Part shown: one piece after another, positions 17,484 to 26,479 of the stretch
How the letters are laid out: each line of letters begins with the position of its first letter
Numbering within the stretch: the stretch's first letter is position 1
Assembly (NCBI GenBank): GCA_016744705.1
Contig: JADGDU010000027.1
Span: forward strand, 1 to 55,382
Length of the DNA: 55,382 nt
Origin: Candidatus Krumholzibacteriia bacterium
Lineage (GTDB): Bacteria; Krumholzibacteriota; Krumholzibacteriia; LZORAL124-64-63
Reading direction: 5' to 3'
Translations under genes and position numbers: made by a program
Notes under the pieces: generated by a model
Told to the model about the DNA's origin: nothing
The model's database searches: none
The model's input: only the letters and a program-made list of their open reading frames with translations

Positions 17484-19139
17484 CTATTCTTCCCCTTGGA
17501 TTAGGTTTGATGATTCCAGGTAGAAGTCCCCACTCCCGGTCCTATCCAAGAACAAAAATCTAGCACCCATGGAACTTCGTGAAAATTGATTCTCGAACAA
17601 CGGATAACCATTGCGATCATATTTCCACAATTCAAATCCAAAGCTGTGAACAGCTGAATTTGCACGGTTAGTGATTTGCTTTTGAGCGCGCTCTGAATAC
17701 GGCATGGGGATACCACCCGAGTTGTCGTAGGGATTAATTGATTGCCCAGCACCGGAGCTAGTGCCTTTGCTGGCCACACTCTCCCTGTCGGGAGCAAAGC
17801 GTTGGAATACTTTAATCTGGGCATCATCCTGGTCTCTGAAATTCATTGGCATTGTCTTACGTTGGATTTCGTCAGGTGGGCCCATCAAAATCATAACCAG
17901 ACCGCGATCATCATTGGGACCATTACTGGAGAAACCACCTAAGAAACGTTGCACATGAGCCATGCGAGATTGAAATTCCAGATAGGTAACATTGAAAGGG
18001 TTTTCAGGTTCGGGATTCAGGGACTCCCAAAATTCATCCAACATGCTTTCCCTACCGGCCGGACTAGCTGCCTTAAATTTCTTTAACTCTTTCCCGGAAA
18101 AAACCAAGTGGCCTTCGGCGGACTGCAAATAACGGAACCGTCCCAGACTGTCCAAACGCCATACCACATCAAATCCGCTGGAGATGGGCCGACCATGGCC
18201 ACTGAGGGGCGCCACAGTCAAACGATAGGAACCTTGCGGTAATAAATTGACATCCAATTCATAAAAAAGGCCCGATGATCGACCTGCTTCCAGAGCCAAT
18301 TGGCCTTTCGAATCGAAAATGATGGTATCATTCAGGGCAAAATTCATATCCAGACTGGTGACTTGAAGAGCCAGTCCTTCTTCCATTTTTGAAGGCATCA
18401 AGCCGCCTTCAGGAGGCCATACAGGGATGAAAAGTTGGAGTTTATCCTGCTCAATTCCATACCGGCGAGACGGATGCATGTAATCGTGAAGAAGGCCACC
18501 CTTGGATTGACCATGAGACTGTAAATTAGGGTCCCATTGGTTCAAAGGAGCCAAAAAAAGATACAAAGGGTCGCCCAGGGCCACACCTTGAGCAGTTCGC
18601 GGGGATTGTTCAGCGTGCCAATCCGTGCTGCCTTCGCTACGGCGTAGACGTCGTTTGTATTCGTTCCAGATACCTTCACGATATTTGTTTACGTCAAAAA
18701 CATGGATGTTAAGCCGGCCTTCCCGAACAGGGACGTCACGAAGGATCACTCCAAAGACTTGATTCAGAGTACGGGAATTGGCGTCTGAAGGAGCCAAAGC
18801 TGCCGTACGGAAGGGTCTTTTAAGGGAGATGGATTCACCCTCTAAAGGTGTCAGCTCCACTTCCATGCGAATTCGCCCCACCATTCCCCGCTCTTCTTCC
18901 TCGTAGGTAAGATCAGCATTGGAGAGTTCCACCAGAACAAGGACATCAAGTGTCCCATCGTCCTGCCAGCGGTTAAGGACTTCATAATACGTATGGAAAT
19001 TACCACCGCCCTCAACAGTGCGTACAAGAGCAGCCAGGGCTGTACTGGATAAGGTTCCCAGAAAAAGAAAGATGAAGCCTGCTAAAATATGCAGAACTTT
19101 AAAGCGGCACGGAAATAAGTATACAGAACCAAAAGGCAT
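17484..19139 (-). CDS. GWxTD-domain family protein (degenerate signature)
   Basis: A 551-residue secreted protein: N-terminal hydrophobic signal (FKVLHILAGFIFLFLGTLSSTALAA), a beta-rich middle, then the GWxTD domain from about residue 385. Recognisable are FWESLNPEPENPFNVTYLEF, then a stretch ending in the family block GLVMILMGPPDEI. The naming motif GWKTD is replaced by GPNDD at the expected place just before DRGLV. The function of GWxTD proteins is unknown; they occur in FCB-group genomes. It follows porV behind a terminator, so it may be expressed separately. Confidence 0.8.
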   Translation of the reverse strand: MPFGSVYLFPCRFKVLHILAGFIFLFLGTLSSTALAALVRTVEGGGNFHTYYEVLNRWQDDGTLDVLVLVELSNADLTYEEEERGMVGRIRMEVELTPLEGESISLKRPFRTAALAPSDANSRTLNQVFGVILRDVPVREGRLNIHVFDVNKYREGIWNEYKRRLRRSEGSTDWHAEQSPRTAQGVALGDPLYLFLAPLNQWDPNLQSHGQSKGGLLHDYMHPSRRYGIEQDKLQLFIPVWPPEGGLMPSKMEEGLALQVTSLDMNFALNDTIIFDSKGQLALEAGRSSGLFYELDVNLLPQGSYRLTVAPLSGHGRPISSGFDVVWRLDSLGRFRYLQSAEGHLVFSGKELKKFKAASPAGRESMLDEFWESLNPEPENPFNVTYLEFQSRMAHVQRFLGGFSSNGPNDDRGLVMILMGPPDEIQRKTMPMNFRDQDDAQIKVFQRFAPDRESVASKGTSSGAGQSINPYDNSGGIPMPYSERAQKQITNRANSAVHSFGFELWKYDRNGYPLFENQFSRSSMGARFLFLDRTGSGDFYLESSNLIQGEE

Positions 19140-19250
19140 GCTTGAGCCCTTGTTTCAATTGGCTGAACCGATCCCCCTCGACCGGGTCCGCTTGGTTAGC
19201 GGAGTATCTTATTGTATGGACAAATTGATTGAATGGCCAGAGGTTTTATT

Positions 19251-19279
19251 AAAAACCGCCCCGTTAAATAACGGGGCGG
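19251..19279 (-). terminator. Terminator between porV and the GWxTD gene
   Basis: A perfect 10-base GC-rich stem, CCGCCCCGTT (19256-19265) and AACGGGGCGG (19270-19279), loop AAAT. On the minus strand it is followed by TTTTT. It ends the receptor/secreted-protein/porV operon about 35 bases after the porV stop. Confidence 0.85.
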
Positions 19280-19316
19280 CTGGGGCTTTGCATCCGAAGG
19301 TCTCTGTTTTCGTTTC

Positions 19317-20249
19317 TTAGAACATAACAGAAAGGCTCATGCGATGAACCAAACCCAGGGGGCCCATATCCACTCCACTGTAGTCTGCTTGCAAACGAGT
19401 GGTTTCACCGGTGGGAATAGCCGCACCCAAACCAAAAGAGGCACCATCGGTATCATAGTTGATATGATAACCACCGCGGACAAAGAACATGTTATTCAGA
19501 GCATATTCCAAACCGGCATTAGCATGTTCCACATTGTCAGAGGGGTGCGCAAACTCCAGAGCTACACCCAAACGCTGGCGTTCGTTACGAAAGGCGTTAA
19601 AACTGATGCCTACTTTAAAAGTCATGGGCAATTTTGATTCGCGTTCGTCGAAGACAAAATTACCGCCCAAATTTTGGATCGCCATGCCCAATTTCAAATC
19701 TTTGATGCCAATGCGGTACATGATACCGAAATCGAAAGCCCCAGTGTTAACTGCGCTTTCCGCCAATCCCATGTGCAGGTAATTCAAAGTGAATCCGGCG
19801 GAAAATTTGTCGGTGAAGAAACGGGCATAACTCAGACCAAAGGTTGTAGAACCAGAGTCAAAAGTCTGGCCAGTTCCTTCTGGGTTATAAGCCGTTCTAA
19901 CAAGTTGCGGATCCATCCAAAAAGACCGTACGGAAAGGGCAAAGGTGCCAGGAATACTCCGTGGGTTAAACGCCACGATGGCGCTACTCAATTTGGTATC
20001 AGCAGCCCAGGAGACATGATTCAGGGAAACTTCATTCCCCAAAACATTAACCAGACCACCGGGATTGTAGAACACTGCTGAGGCATCGTCGGCCACAGCG
20101 GTGAATGCAGAACCCATTCCCGTTGCTCGAGGGCTGACCCCGATCTTAAGGAATTGACCGCCAAATGTACCGACCTTGGCAAAGCCGACCGCATTGGCCG
20201 CTGTTGGCAGGGCCAACAAAATGGTCAGTAAAATTGCGATGCGCTTCAT
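19317..20249 (-). CDS. PorV/PorQ family outer membrane protein
   Basis: A 310-residue outer-membrane barrel: signal peptide (MKRIAILLTILLALPTAANA) and the family opening FLKIGVSPRATGMGSAFTAV followed by ADDASAVFYNPGGL. The rest alternates hydrophobic strands and ends in LSVMF, a C-terminal Phe typical of barrels. PorV in type IX secretion carries substrates to the cell-surface attachment complex. Its place directly after a protein with a type IX-like C-terminal domain supports such a role here. ATG 20249 has a GGAGG ribosome site. Confidence 0.9.
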   Translation of the reverse strand: MKRIAILLTILLALPTAANAVGFAKVGTFGGQFLKIGVSPRATGMGSAFTAVADDASAVFYNPGGLVNVLGNEVSLNHVSWAADTKLSSAIVAFNPRSIPGTFALSVRSFWMDPQLVRTAYNPEGTGQTFDSGSTTFGLSYARFFTDKFSAGFTLNYLHMGLAESAVNTGAFDFGIMYRIGIKDLKLGMAIQNLGGNFVFDERESKLPMTFKVGISFNAFRNERQRLGVALEFAHPSDNVEHANAGLEYALNNMFFVRGGYHINYDTDGASFGLGAAIPTGETTRLQADYSGVDMGPLGLVHRMSLSVMF

Positions 20250-20309
20250 GGAAACCTCCAGGTCCGTCTTGAAGACGGAGTTGACACAAAAGTTGCCCCT
20301 AAACAATGA

Positions 20310-23171
20310 CTATCTCACGACTACGAATTTACCGATAAAATCGTCAAATGCGTCGTCGTCACTTTGAACTGTATACAAGTAAACTCCACTAACAATTTCC
20401 TGACCATTGCGGCTCATAAGATTCCAACTCATGTGGCCTGATCCATTTGTCCCATCGTGAGGGATCTCCTGAACCAAATCGCCACTGACAGTGAAAATCA
20501 TGATGTTGTTATGCGCATCAGGCAGATTAGTAAAAGTCACCCTGACACCGGTGGGGTCATCCCCACTGGGGAACATCTCCTGATATTCGGCCAAGGCATC
20601 CCGGGTGGCAGGATTGGGGTAGACATAAATGTTAGCCCCGTTCTTGGCTCGCTCCTCAGCACTCTGAGATTCGGTACCAGGTGTCGTGTGCTCGAAGGAA
20701 GAACCTGGATCTCCACCCAGACCGGGTCCGGTGGCAAGGTTGATACCGGTCTCGTGTCCTCCTGGCAACAGACTGTGATCTGTGGCCGTAACCGAGTAGA
20801 AGTACAGGAATCCGTTGTGGATGTCCCGATCTATATACTCATAATAATTTGTACTGAGTTTTTCAGTCACCCCATTGGAGTTGTCTTCTGCGCGGTAAGC
20901 CACTTCAAAGAAAGTGTCCAACACATCAGGATAACTTTCCCACTGGGCCAACCCTGCGTATTCCGGCAGAATGACTCCGCTGGCACCACGCAGATCCGGA
21001 CGATCATTCTGAAGTCCCAGAGGGTCATTATTGACTACCGCTTGCATCTCTTCAGCCAAACCTGCGAACTGAGGATTTGAGAGAACCTTTGGAGTATAGG
21101 AAACTACATCCAACCCGGTGTTGGCGCCCAGAGGAATAGTGTCCATGACAAATTCACCTGGAGTCAATTCACGGTAGACAACATAGTTATTCACCAGATC
21201 AAACTCGTTGATCAATTGCCAGAGAGTGCTTTCCGGGCCATTGACAACCGAGGCTCCGAAAGGACGGTCCCAGTTGTCTGCACGCCAGACACGGTAGGAT
21301 TCAAAATCAATTTTTTGCAGACGAATATCAGGTGTGTTCTCACTGGTATCGTCCCAGAAAACGTGAACCCGATTATCTCCGGACCAAATGCGCAATCCAG
21401 GAGGAGGTGGCGCCATGCCAACCAACCAGTGAACTTGTGTATCGGCTCCATCAACACCGGTACAACCGGCAGTTTCGTTTTCCTCAGGATCGTTGCAAGT
21501 CCAGCCAATACCCGTCATGACAGATGTTTCGGTGCACAATGGCCCGGATTGCCGGAAACACTCAAAACAATTGTCCATATTGAACATGGCGCAGATGCGG
21601 TTATCACCATCAGCGGGATGGGTAAACTTATCTCCAGCCACCACGCGTTCCTGCTGTAGAAGCCACAACGGATCAACGCAGGATGTATCCATATAATCAG
21701 GATAGAAGTTATCCCAGTCGTTGGTACCATCTGAGTTTTCAAAATCTTCACGACAAAGCATGGTCTCCCGGCCTAACTCCCCTGTAACAACTTTGCCGCT
21801 GCCTTCAATCTGGTCCTGGTCTTGAATATCATCCATCCAGATTCCATACCAAGTCAAAGCAGCTTCTGCGCAATTGGCCAGAAGCCCAGGGCTTCCAAAC
21901 ATATCACCAAGGCCAGGTCCTACAACCATACCCACCTGAAAATTCAGCGTATCGTCAGGTTCGAGAAGATCAAATGGTCCAGCAGAAACCAGGAACCGGA
22001 AATCAGCTTCTTTGGTGGGGATCGTATTTTGATCCCAATCGATAGGAAGAGCACTCAACAGTTGATAAGCTTCATCATCATTTGTGGGGTCTCCACCCTG
22101 CTCAAAGCTTTGCCGTCCCTGGAATTTCTGGAAGGTGCGCAGCCCCACTTTGGTGGGAGCCTTGTTTCCTGTAGGATCCACATCGTGTCCCAGAAAAACG
22201 ATTCCGAAATAACCTTCGATGCGGTTATCCTCAGCACCATCCCACATGTACCCCACCTCAATGGGGACCCAGCTATCATCGGAGGCCCGTACGGTGCCAA
22301 CCCATGATCCAGCCATATCATCTTCACCAACGGAATCGCCACTACGAGGACCGATATCACTATCAGCGTAGAATCCGATATATACCCGTTGGACATCGGT
22401 GACCCCGACGTTGGAAATTTTGTAGTCAAATCCGACAAAATCATCAACCTGGTCATTTTCCCACTGGAACGTGGTCTGAACCACTTCCAAGTTCATAGGG
22501 GTATGATCAGGATATGATTCTTGAGAGAGAGCTGTATTATCGTAATTGGTCAAGACAAACATCTGGTTGCCAATTTGTCCGAAATCTTCATCGATAAGAC
22601 CGTCAAAATCGTCGTCTTTACCGTTAAGAATTTCTTCATCAATCGAACCATCGAGATCATCATCTTCACCTGGCATGGGCGCACGACGACCACTGGCCAA
22701 AGTATTTCCAGCGGGTCGAATCAACTTGGTGCCGATGGCTTCATAAATGGTGGCTTCCAATTCATCCAGAGGCATCCATTCGGAACTCCAGCCTCCCTGA
22801 GAAACCAAGCGTTCTCCCAGAACCACGCCACCAACCCAGAGGCCAGCAGCCCACAGATACTCGTCGCCGCTGCCGGCAGGCCACTGGCAGGAAGGAGCAT
22901 GTGAAAAAGTGGTCGTGGCGCTAAATCCAGAACCAATCAAACCAAAATTGGTGATATTGATCTGGGCTTCCCCCACATTCATGACAAAATCACCCTCCAA
23001 CTCAAAGATTCCGCCCGGATTATAACCCAATTCAACGATGGGATTGGGTACGTCCATGCGGGCTTGAGCCGAAGCAGCCACACATACCAACAGCAACAGG
23101 AGGGTGGAAGAGAAAAGCTTGATGCCATTCCCTCCAAGTCCCTTGGCCGTATTTGTGATGGTGCCGAACAT
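20310..23171 (-). CDS. Large secreted protein with Asp-rich repeats and type IX-like C-terminal domain
   Basis: A 953-residue extracellular or surface protein of unknown function. It has a signal peptide (residues about 16-36, ending ASAQA). Two Asp-rich, calcium-loop-like repeats follow near residues 165-195 (GEDDDLDGSIDEE and GKDDDFDGLIDED). A Cys-containing region lies in the middle, and a fibronectin-like segment begins at PPPPGLRIWSGDNRVHVFWD. The last 90 residues match the T9SS type A/FlgD-like fold: IYVYPNPATRD, then MIFTVSGDLVQEI and SGVYLYTVQ, ending KFVVVR. ATG 23171 has AAAGGA upstream. It lies between the TonB-dependent receptor and porV in one operon, so it may be a surface partner of the receptor exported with PorV help. 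Confidence 0.85.
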   Translation of the reverse strand: MFGTITNTAKGLGGNGIKLFSSTLLLLLVCVAASAQARMDVPNPIVELGYNPGGIFELEGDFVMNVGEAQINITNFGLIGSGFSATTTFSHAPSCQWPAGSGDEYLWAAGLWVGGVVLGERLVSQGGWSSEWMPLDELEATIYEAIGTKLIRPAGNTLASGRRAPMPGEDDDLDGSIDEEILNGKDDDFDGLIDEDFGQIGNQMFVLTNYDNTALSQESYPDHTPMNLEVVQTTFQWENDQVDDFVGFDYKISNVGVTDVQRVYIGFYADSDIGPRSGDSVGEDDMAGSWVGTVRASDDSWVPIEVGYMWDGAEDNRIEGYFGIVFLGHDVDPTGNKAPTKVGLRTFQKFQGRQSFEQGGDPTNDDEAYQLLSALPIDWDQNTIPTKEADFRFLVSAGPFDLLEPDDTLNFQVGMVVGPGLGDMFGSPGLLANCAEAALTWYGIWMDDIQDQDQIEGSGKVVTGELGRETMLCREDFENSDGTNDWDNFYPDYMDTSCVDPLWLLQQERVVAGDKFTHPADGDNRICAMFNMDNCFECFRQSGPLCTETSVMTGIGWTCNDPEENETAGCTGVDGADTQVHWLVGMAPPPPGLRIWSGDNRVHVFWDDTSENTPDIRLQKIDFESYRVWRADNWDRPFGASVVNGPESTLWQLINEFDLVNNYVVYRELTPGEFVMDTIPLGANTGLDVVSYTPKVLSNPQFAGLAEEMQAVVNNDPLGLQNDRPDLRGASGVILPEYAGLAQWESYPDVLDTFFEVAYRAEDNSNGVTEKLSTNYYEYIDRDIHNGFLYFYSVTATDHSLLPGGHETGINLATGPGLGGDPGSSFEHTTPGTESQSAEERAKNGANIYVYPNPATRDALAEYQEMFPSGDDPTGVRVTFTNLPDAHNNIMIFTVSGDLVQEIPHDGTNGSGHMSWNLMSRNGQEIVSGVYLYTVQSDDDAFDDFIGKFVVVR

Positions 23172-23223
23172 TGCTATCCTTTCAACGGGTAAATGCTTAA
23201 AGCACAATCCCCGTGCAGTGCCC

Positions 23224-26200
23224 CTAGAAATAGTAACCCAAACCGATTCGGAACAAACGATGAGCTCCAAAAGTTCTTGGGTCTACAATGGGAATAAATT
23301 CGTCTTCTCCGTCACCGTCGGCATCCTGCAATAGGGCAGCGCCAAATTTTCCGGTTTCAGTGAGATAGGACATGCCACCATAGGATGCCCCATTGATCAT
23401 ACCGGGAGCGATGCCGCCACCGCCCGGATTAACCACCTGGTCTTGGTTCAAAAGGTTAAAGGCCTGCAGCTGCAGAGAGAGCCTTTTACCATAGAAGTTG
23501 ATGTTTCTTTCAAGCTGTACATCCAACTGGTAAGTGGCGGGCAGTCGCTCGCTGTTTTCCAGCATAGGGTCCTGACGTTTGGCAAAACGATCGCTGGGAG
23601 TCCAAGGGAACCCGCTGCCGTAAGAGAACGTAAAGGACGAAGACCAGACACCGGGTTCCATCAACAGGAACATGATATTCAGAGTATGGCGCTGATCCCA
23701 GTTCAGAGGCAATTCCTGGTTGGGCAGGAACTCCAAACCTTCAGGGTTTGCACCGAAGGTAGTACTGGAAGCCACGCCATCAGCAAAGGAGAAGGTGTAA
23801 GCGAAGCGGAACTGGTAGTGATCGCTATAACGCTTATCAAGAGTCATCTCCACACCACGGGCCGAAGCGTACGCTTTATTAATGTAACGACTCAGAGTCG
23901 TACCAGTGCTGGCATCGGTCACTGTGGTCGCAGCAATCAGGTCATAAATATCTTTACTGTAAAGCGAGAACTGGCCCGCGATATGATCAGTAAATTGATG
24001 TTTGATACCGGCAGAGTACTGCACTGTGGTTTCAGGATCCAAGTTGGGATTACCCAAAGTACCCGAGTTACCCACGGCATCCTGGCTGGCAAACAGATAT
24101 TCACGACTGGGAAACTGAACAAAGCGCCCGTAGTGAAAGTAGAAACCGTCACGCTCGGTAATGGGGAAAGCAAATCCCAAACGAGGCTGGAAGGCGGTCT
24201 TGTACTTGATCACATTGCCATCGACATCTTCGTTAGTCAGTTCAATGGCTGCAGCGGTACCGGGTGAGAACATATCCCAACGCACACCGTAGTTCACAAC
24301 CATGCCTTCGTATTCCCAACGATCCTGGCCATAGAGAGAGGCCTCAGGATTGTAGGTATGGAAGACATTTCGGTTACCGCCCTGGCTGTAGTCGCCAGTG
24401 AAACGGCTTTGCCGCATGATAGCAGGATTAGCCAAGGAGTAGCGTTCAAGATCGTTGTAACGAACCTCTCCCCCGACCTCTACCTGGTGTCCGTCCCAGC
24501 GAGCACTGATGAGCTCAGAACCCAGACTGTAAACCCGACTGTATTCCTCAAAATAGTAGTTATTATCACTGGTGGTTACGAAATAACCATTCAACGGATC
24601 AGTGTAATAATCAGACCCTTGCTGATACACTCGGCTTTGACCGGTGAACAGACCGGGAGACCAGATACCGCCATGGTTATACATCCAGGGATCTTTATTA
24701 TCCACACCATCACGGGTGTCGAAAGCAACCATACCCAAACGCACATTATAATAGGTGCGGTCAGTCAGGTTGTGACGCCAGACAACTTTACCCACCTGCC
24801 CCATGGACCGATTCTGTCCTTGCCGGTTCGCCGAGTTAAATTCGGAATAGGAGCTGTCCTGAGCCACGGTACTGAACGACGAGTAAGGATATTTGAAGCC
24901 ATCGAAGGTGGCATGAGCAACCACAGTATAGATTCTATTGTCGTTAGCACTACGAACTTCGAGAATGGGCAATTGCTGATGCTGTTCACTGGCATTGCGA
25001 CTATCCACAACCAATACAGTACGGGCTGTTTCCAGCATGGTATCAAACCAGGGTCCGTAATAAACAGGGATGGATCGGCCGGATGCGTAATAATCTGCGC
25101 GTCCAGACTGGGACGGAGTAAAAACCTCGGGCAGATAGACAATGCGGCGTCCATAACCCTCAACACTCCAGTTAGGTGCATACCGTTCCGAAGTGGAAGT
25201 AGAATAGGAATACTCTGCAGTAACCTTCTTCTTATTCTCGGACATGGTATAAGCCAGCTTGACCGAGCCCTTGGCCGAGTTGAATTGGCGGCGACGGAAT
25301 TTAAACAGAGTGGTGCCACCAACCTTAGCCTTATACTCTGGGCGATGAGCAACGGAAGTATTTTCCGAATCCGTGAACAGGAAATCACCAGAGATGGAAT
25401 AGGTCAGGCCCTTAATGGGCATGGGTCCACCAAATTGATATTCAAGCCGATCGTAGTTGGTATAAGTTTTGTCCTGGCGACCAAAGTCATCGGTCAGGAA
25501 ACGCACGGCGCCTCCGAACTTCTGGCCACCTTCTTTGGTGATCACATTCACCACACCGGAAAGGGCGTTACCGTATTTGGCGTCCAAGCCACCAGTCACC
25601 ATACTGATGTTTTCCACCGAGAGGGTTGAAACTTCCATATGCCCGCCACCAAGCGGGTTACTGACAGTCACACCATCCATCTGGTAAGAAACTTCACCGG
25701 ACCGGCCACCACGCACATAAAGCTCACCTGCACGTGTCACAACACCAGCCTGTTTGGACAGGGCGTCTTCAACCGAATCAATGGCAAACTTTTCAAAGGT
25801 TTCTGAACTCACGGTCTGCTCGTTAACCGTATTTTTGACATCAACCATGTATTCGGCACCTTCAACGTCAAAAGCCTGCAGCTGTTCAACAATGACGGTT
25901 TCGAGGTTGAATACCAATTTGGAAGTTTCTCCACCCTTGAGAGTGACGCTCTGTTCAACAGGCGCATACCCCAGATAGAGAATTTTCACGGTGTAGGTTC
26001 CAGGTTGCATTCCCTGAAAATAGAAGAGACCGCCACCGAGAGACATGGTCCCTCGGGTGGTGCCCACCAATAGAACGTTCGCGTAATCAAGCAATTCGCC
26101 TGACTCTTTGTCCCTGACTGTTCCTTCAATGGTCGCCGGGGACTGAGCCGAGGCTTGACCTACAGTCAACAATGTTGGAATCAACAAAGTGACCAGGAAC

Positions 26201-26250
26201 ATCAGAAGCATAAAGGACATAGTCCAACTGATCCGGTGGCGCCGGAGCAT
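23224..26250 (-). CDS. TonB-dependent outer membrane receptor with carboxypeptidase-regulatory domain
   Basis: A 1008-residue outer-membrane transporter. Signal peptide about residues 1-36 (ending VGQASAQ); a carboxypeptidase-regulatory-like domain about 40-115 (IEGTVRDKESGELLDYANV); a plug domain about 150-275 (LYVRGGRSGEVSYQMDGV, LSGVVNVITKEG); then a 22-strand-type barrel to the final aromatic (IGLGYYF). Substrate cannot be told from sequence: no SusD-like partner is next to it, but a large secreted protein is. ATG 26250 has an AAAGGAG ribosome site. First gene of the operon driven by the promoter at 26451-26479. Energy would come from the exbB-exbD-tonB operon at 14-16.6 kb. Confidence 0.93.
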   Translation of the reverse strand: MLRRHRISWTMSFMLLMFLVTLLIPTLLTVGQASAQSPATIEGTVRDKESGELLDYANVLLVGTTRGTMSLGGGLFYFQGMQPGTYTVKILYLGYAPVEQSVTLKGGETSKLVFNLETVIVEQLQAFDVEGAEYMVDVKNTVNEQTVSSETFEKFAIDSVEDALSKQAGVVTRAGELYVRGGRSGEVSYQMDGVTVSNPLGGGHMEVSTLSVENISMVTGGLDAKYGNALSGVVNVITKEGGQKFGGAVRFLTDDFGRQDKTYTNYDRLEYQFGGPMPIKGLTYSISGDFLFTDSENTSVAHRPEYKAKVGGTTLFKFRRRQFNSAKGSVKLAYTMSENKKKVTAEYSYSTSTSERYAPNWSVEGYGRRIVYLPEVFTPSQSGRADYYASGRSIPVYYGPWFDTMLETARTVLVVDSRNASEQHQQLPILEVRSANDNRIYTVVAHATFDGFKYPYSSFSTVAQDSSYSEFNSANRQGQNRSMGQVGKVVWRHNLTDRTYYNVRLGMVAFDTRDGVDNKDPWMYNHGGIWSPGLFTGQSRVYQQGSDYYTDPLNGYFVTTSDNNYYFEEYSRVYSLGSELISARWDGHQVEVGGEVRYNDLERYSLANPAIMRQSRFTGDYSQGGNRNVFHTYNPEASLYGQDRWEYEGMVVNYGVRWDMFSPGTAAAIELTNEDVDGNVIKYKTAFQPRLGFAFPITERDGFYFHYGRFVQFPSREYLFASQDAVGNSGTLGNPNLDPETTVQYSAGIKHQFTDHIAGQFSLYSKDIYDLIAATTVTDASTGTTLSRYINKAYASARGVEMTLDKRYSDHYQFRFAYTFSFADGVASSTTFGANPEGLEFLPNQELPLNWDQRHTLNIMFLLMEPGVWSSSFTFSYGSGFPWTPSDRFAKRQDPMLENSERLPATYQLDVQLERNINFYGKRLSLQLQAFNLLNQDQVVNPGGGGIAPGMINGASYGGMSYLTETGKFGAALLQDADGDGEDEFIPIVDPRTFGAHRLFRIGLGYYF

Positions 26251-26450
26251 AAACGCGCTCCTTTCGGGGGAACCTAATCCGACCGAAACTGGGTTCGGGT
26301 GAGAACCTGTGATCTGAATTCTATAGTTTCGCACTGATCCTTAGCCGGGCAGTGTGGGGTGCCTAACTGTCGGCTGAAATTCACGTTGAATTTACAGTCC
26401 TGTTGCACTTCCAGGGACTTTTTGGGAACCCGTATTGCAACTGGTGTTTG

Positions 26451-26479
26451 AATATAGAGATTGGCCTATTACGTGTCAA
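26451..26479 (-). promoter_or_regulatory. Strong sigma-70-like promoter of the TonB-receptor operon
   Basis: Minus-strand TTGACA (26474-26479), 17 bases, TATATT (26451-26456): close to consensus. The -35 box lies inside the last codons of the upstream ABC ATPase gene (reading ATT GAC ACG TAA). Transcription would start near 26444, leaving a leader of about 190 bases before the receptor ATG. Confidence 0.75.

Noticed and set aside
24358..25629. A 423-codon plus-strand frame opposite the TonB-dependent receptor
   Set aside because: The receptor frame has signal peptide, plug and barrel features; the antisense frame has none.
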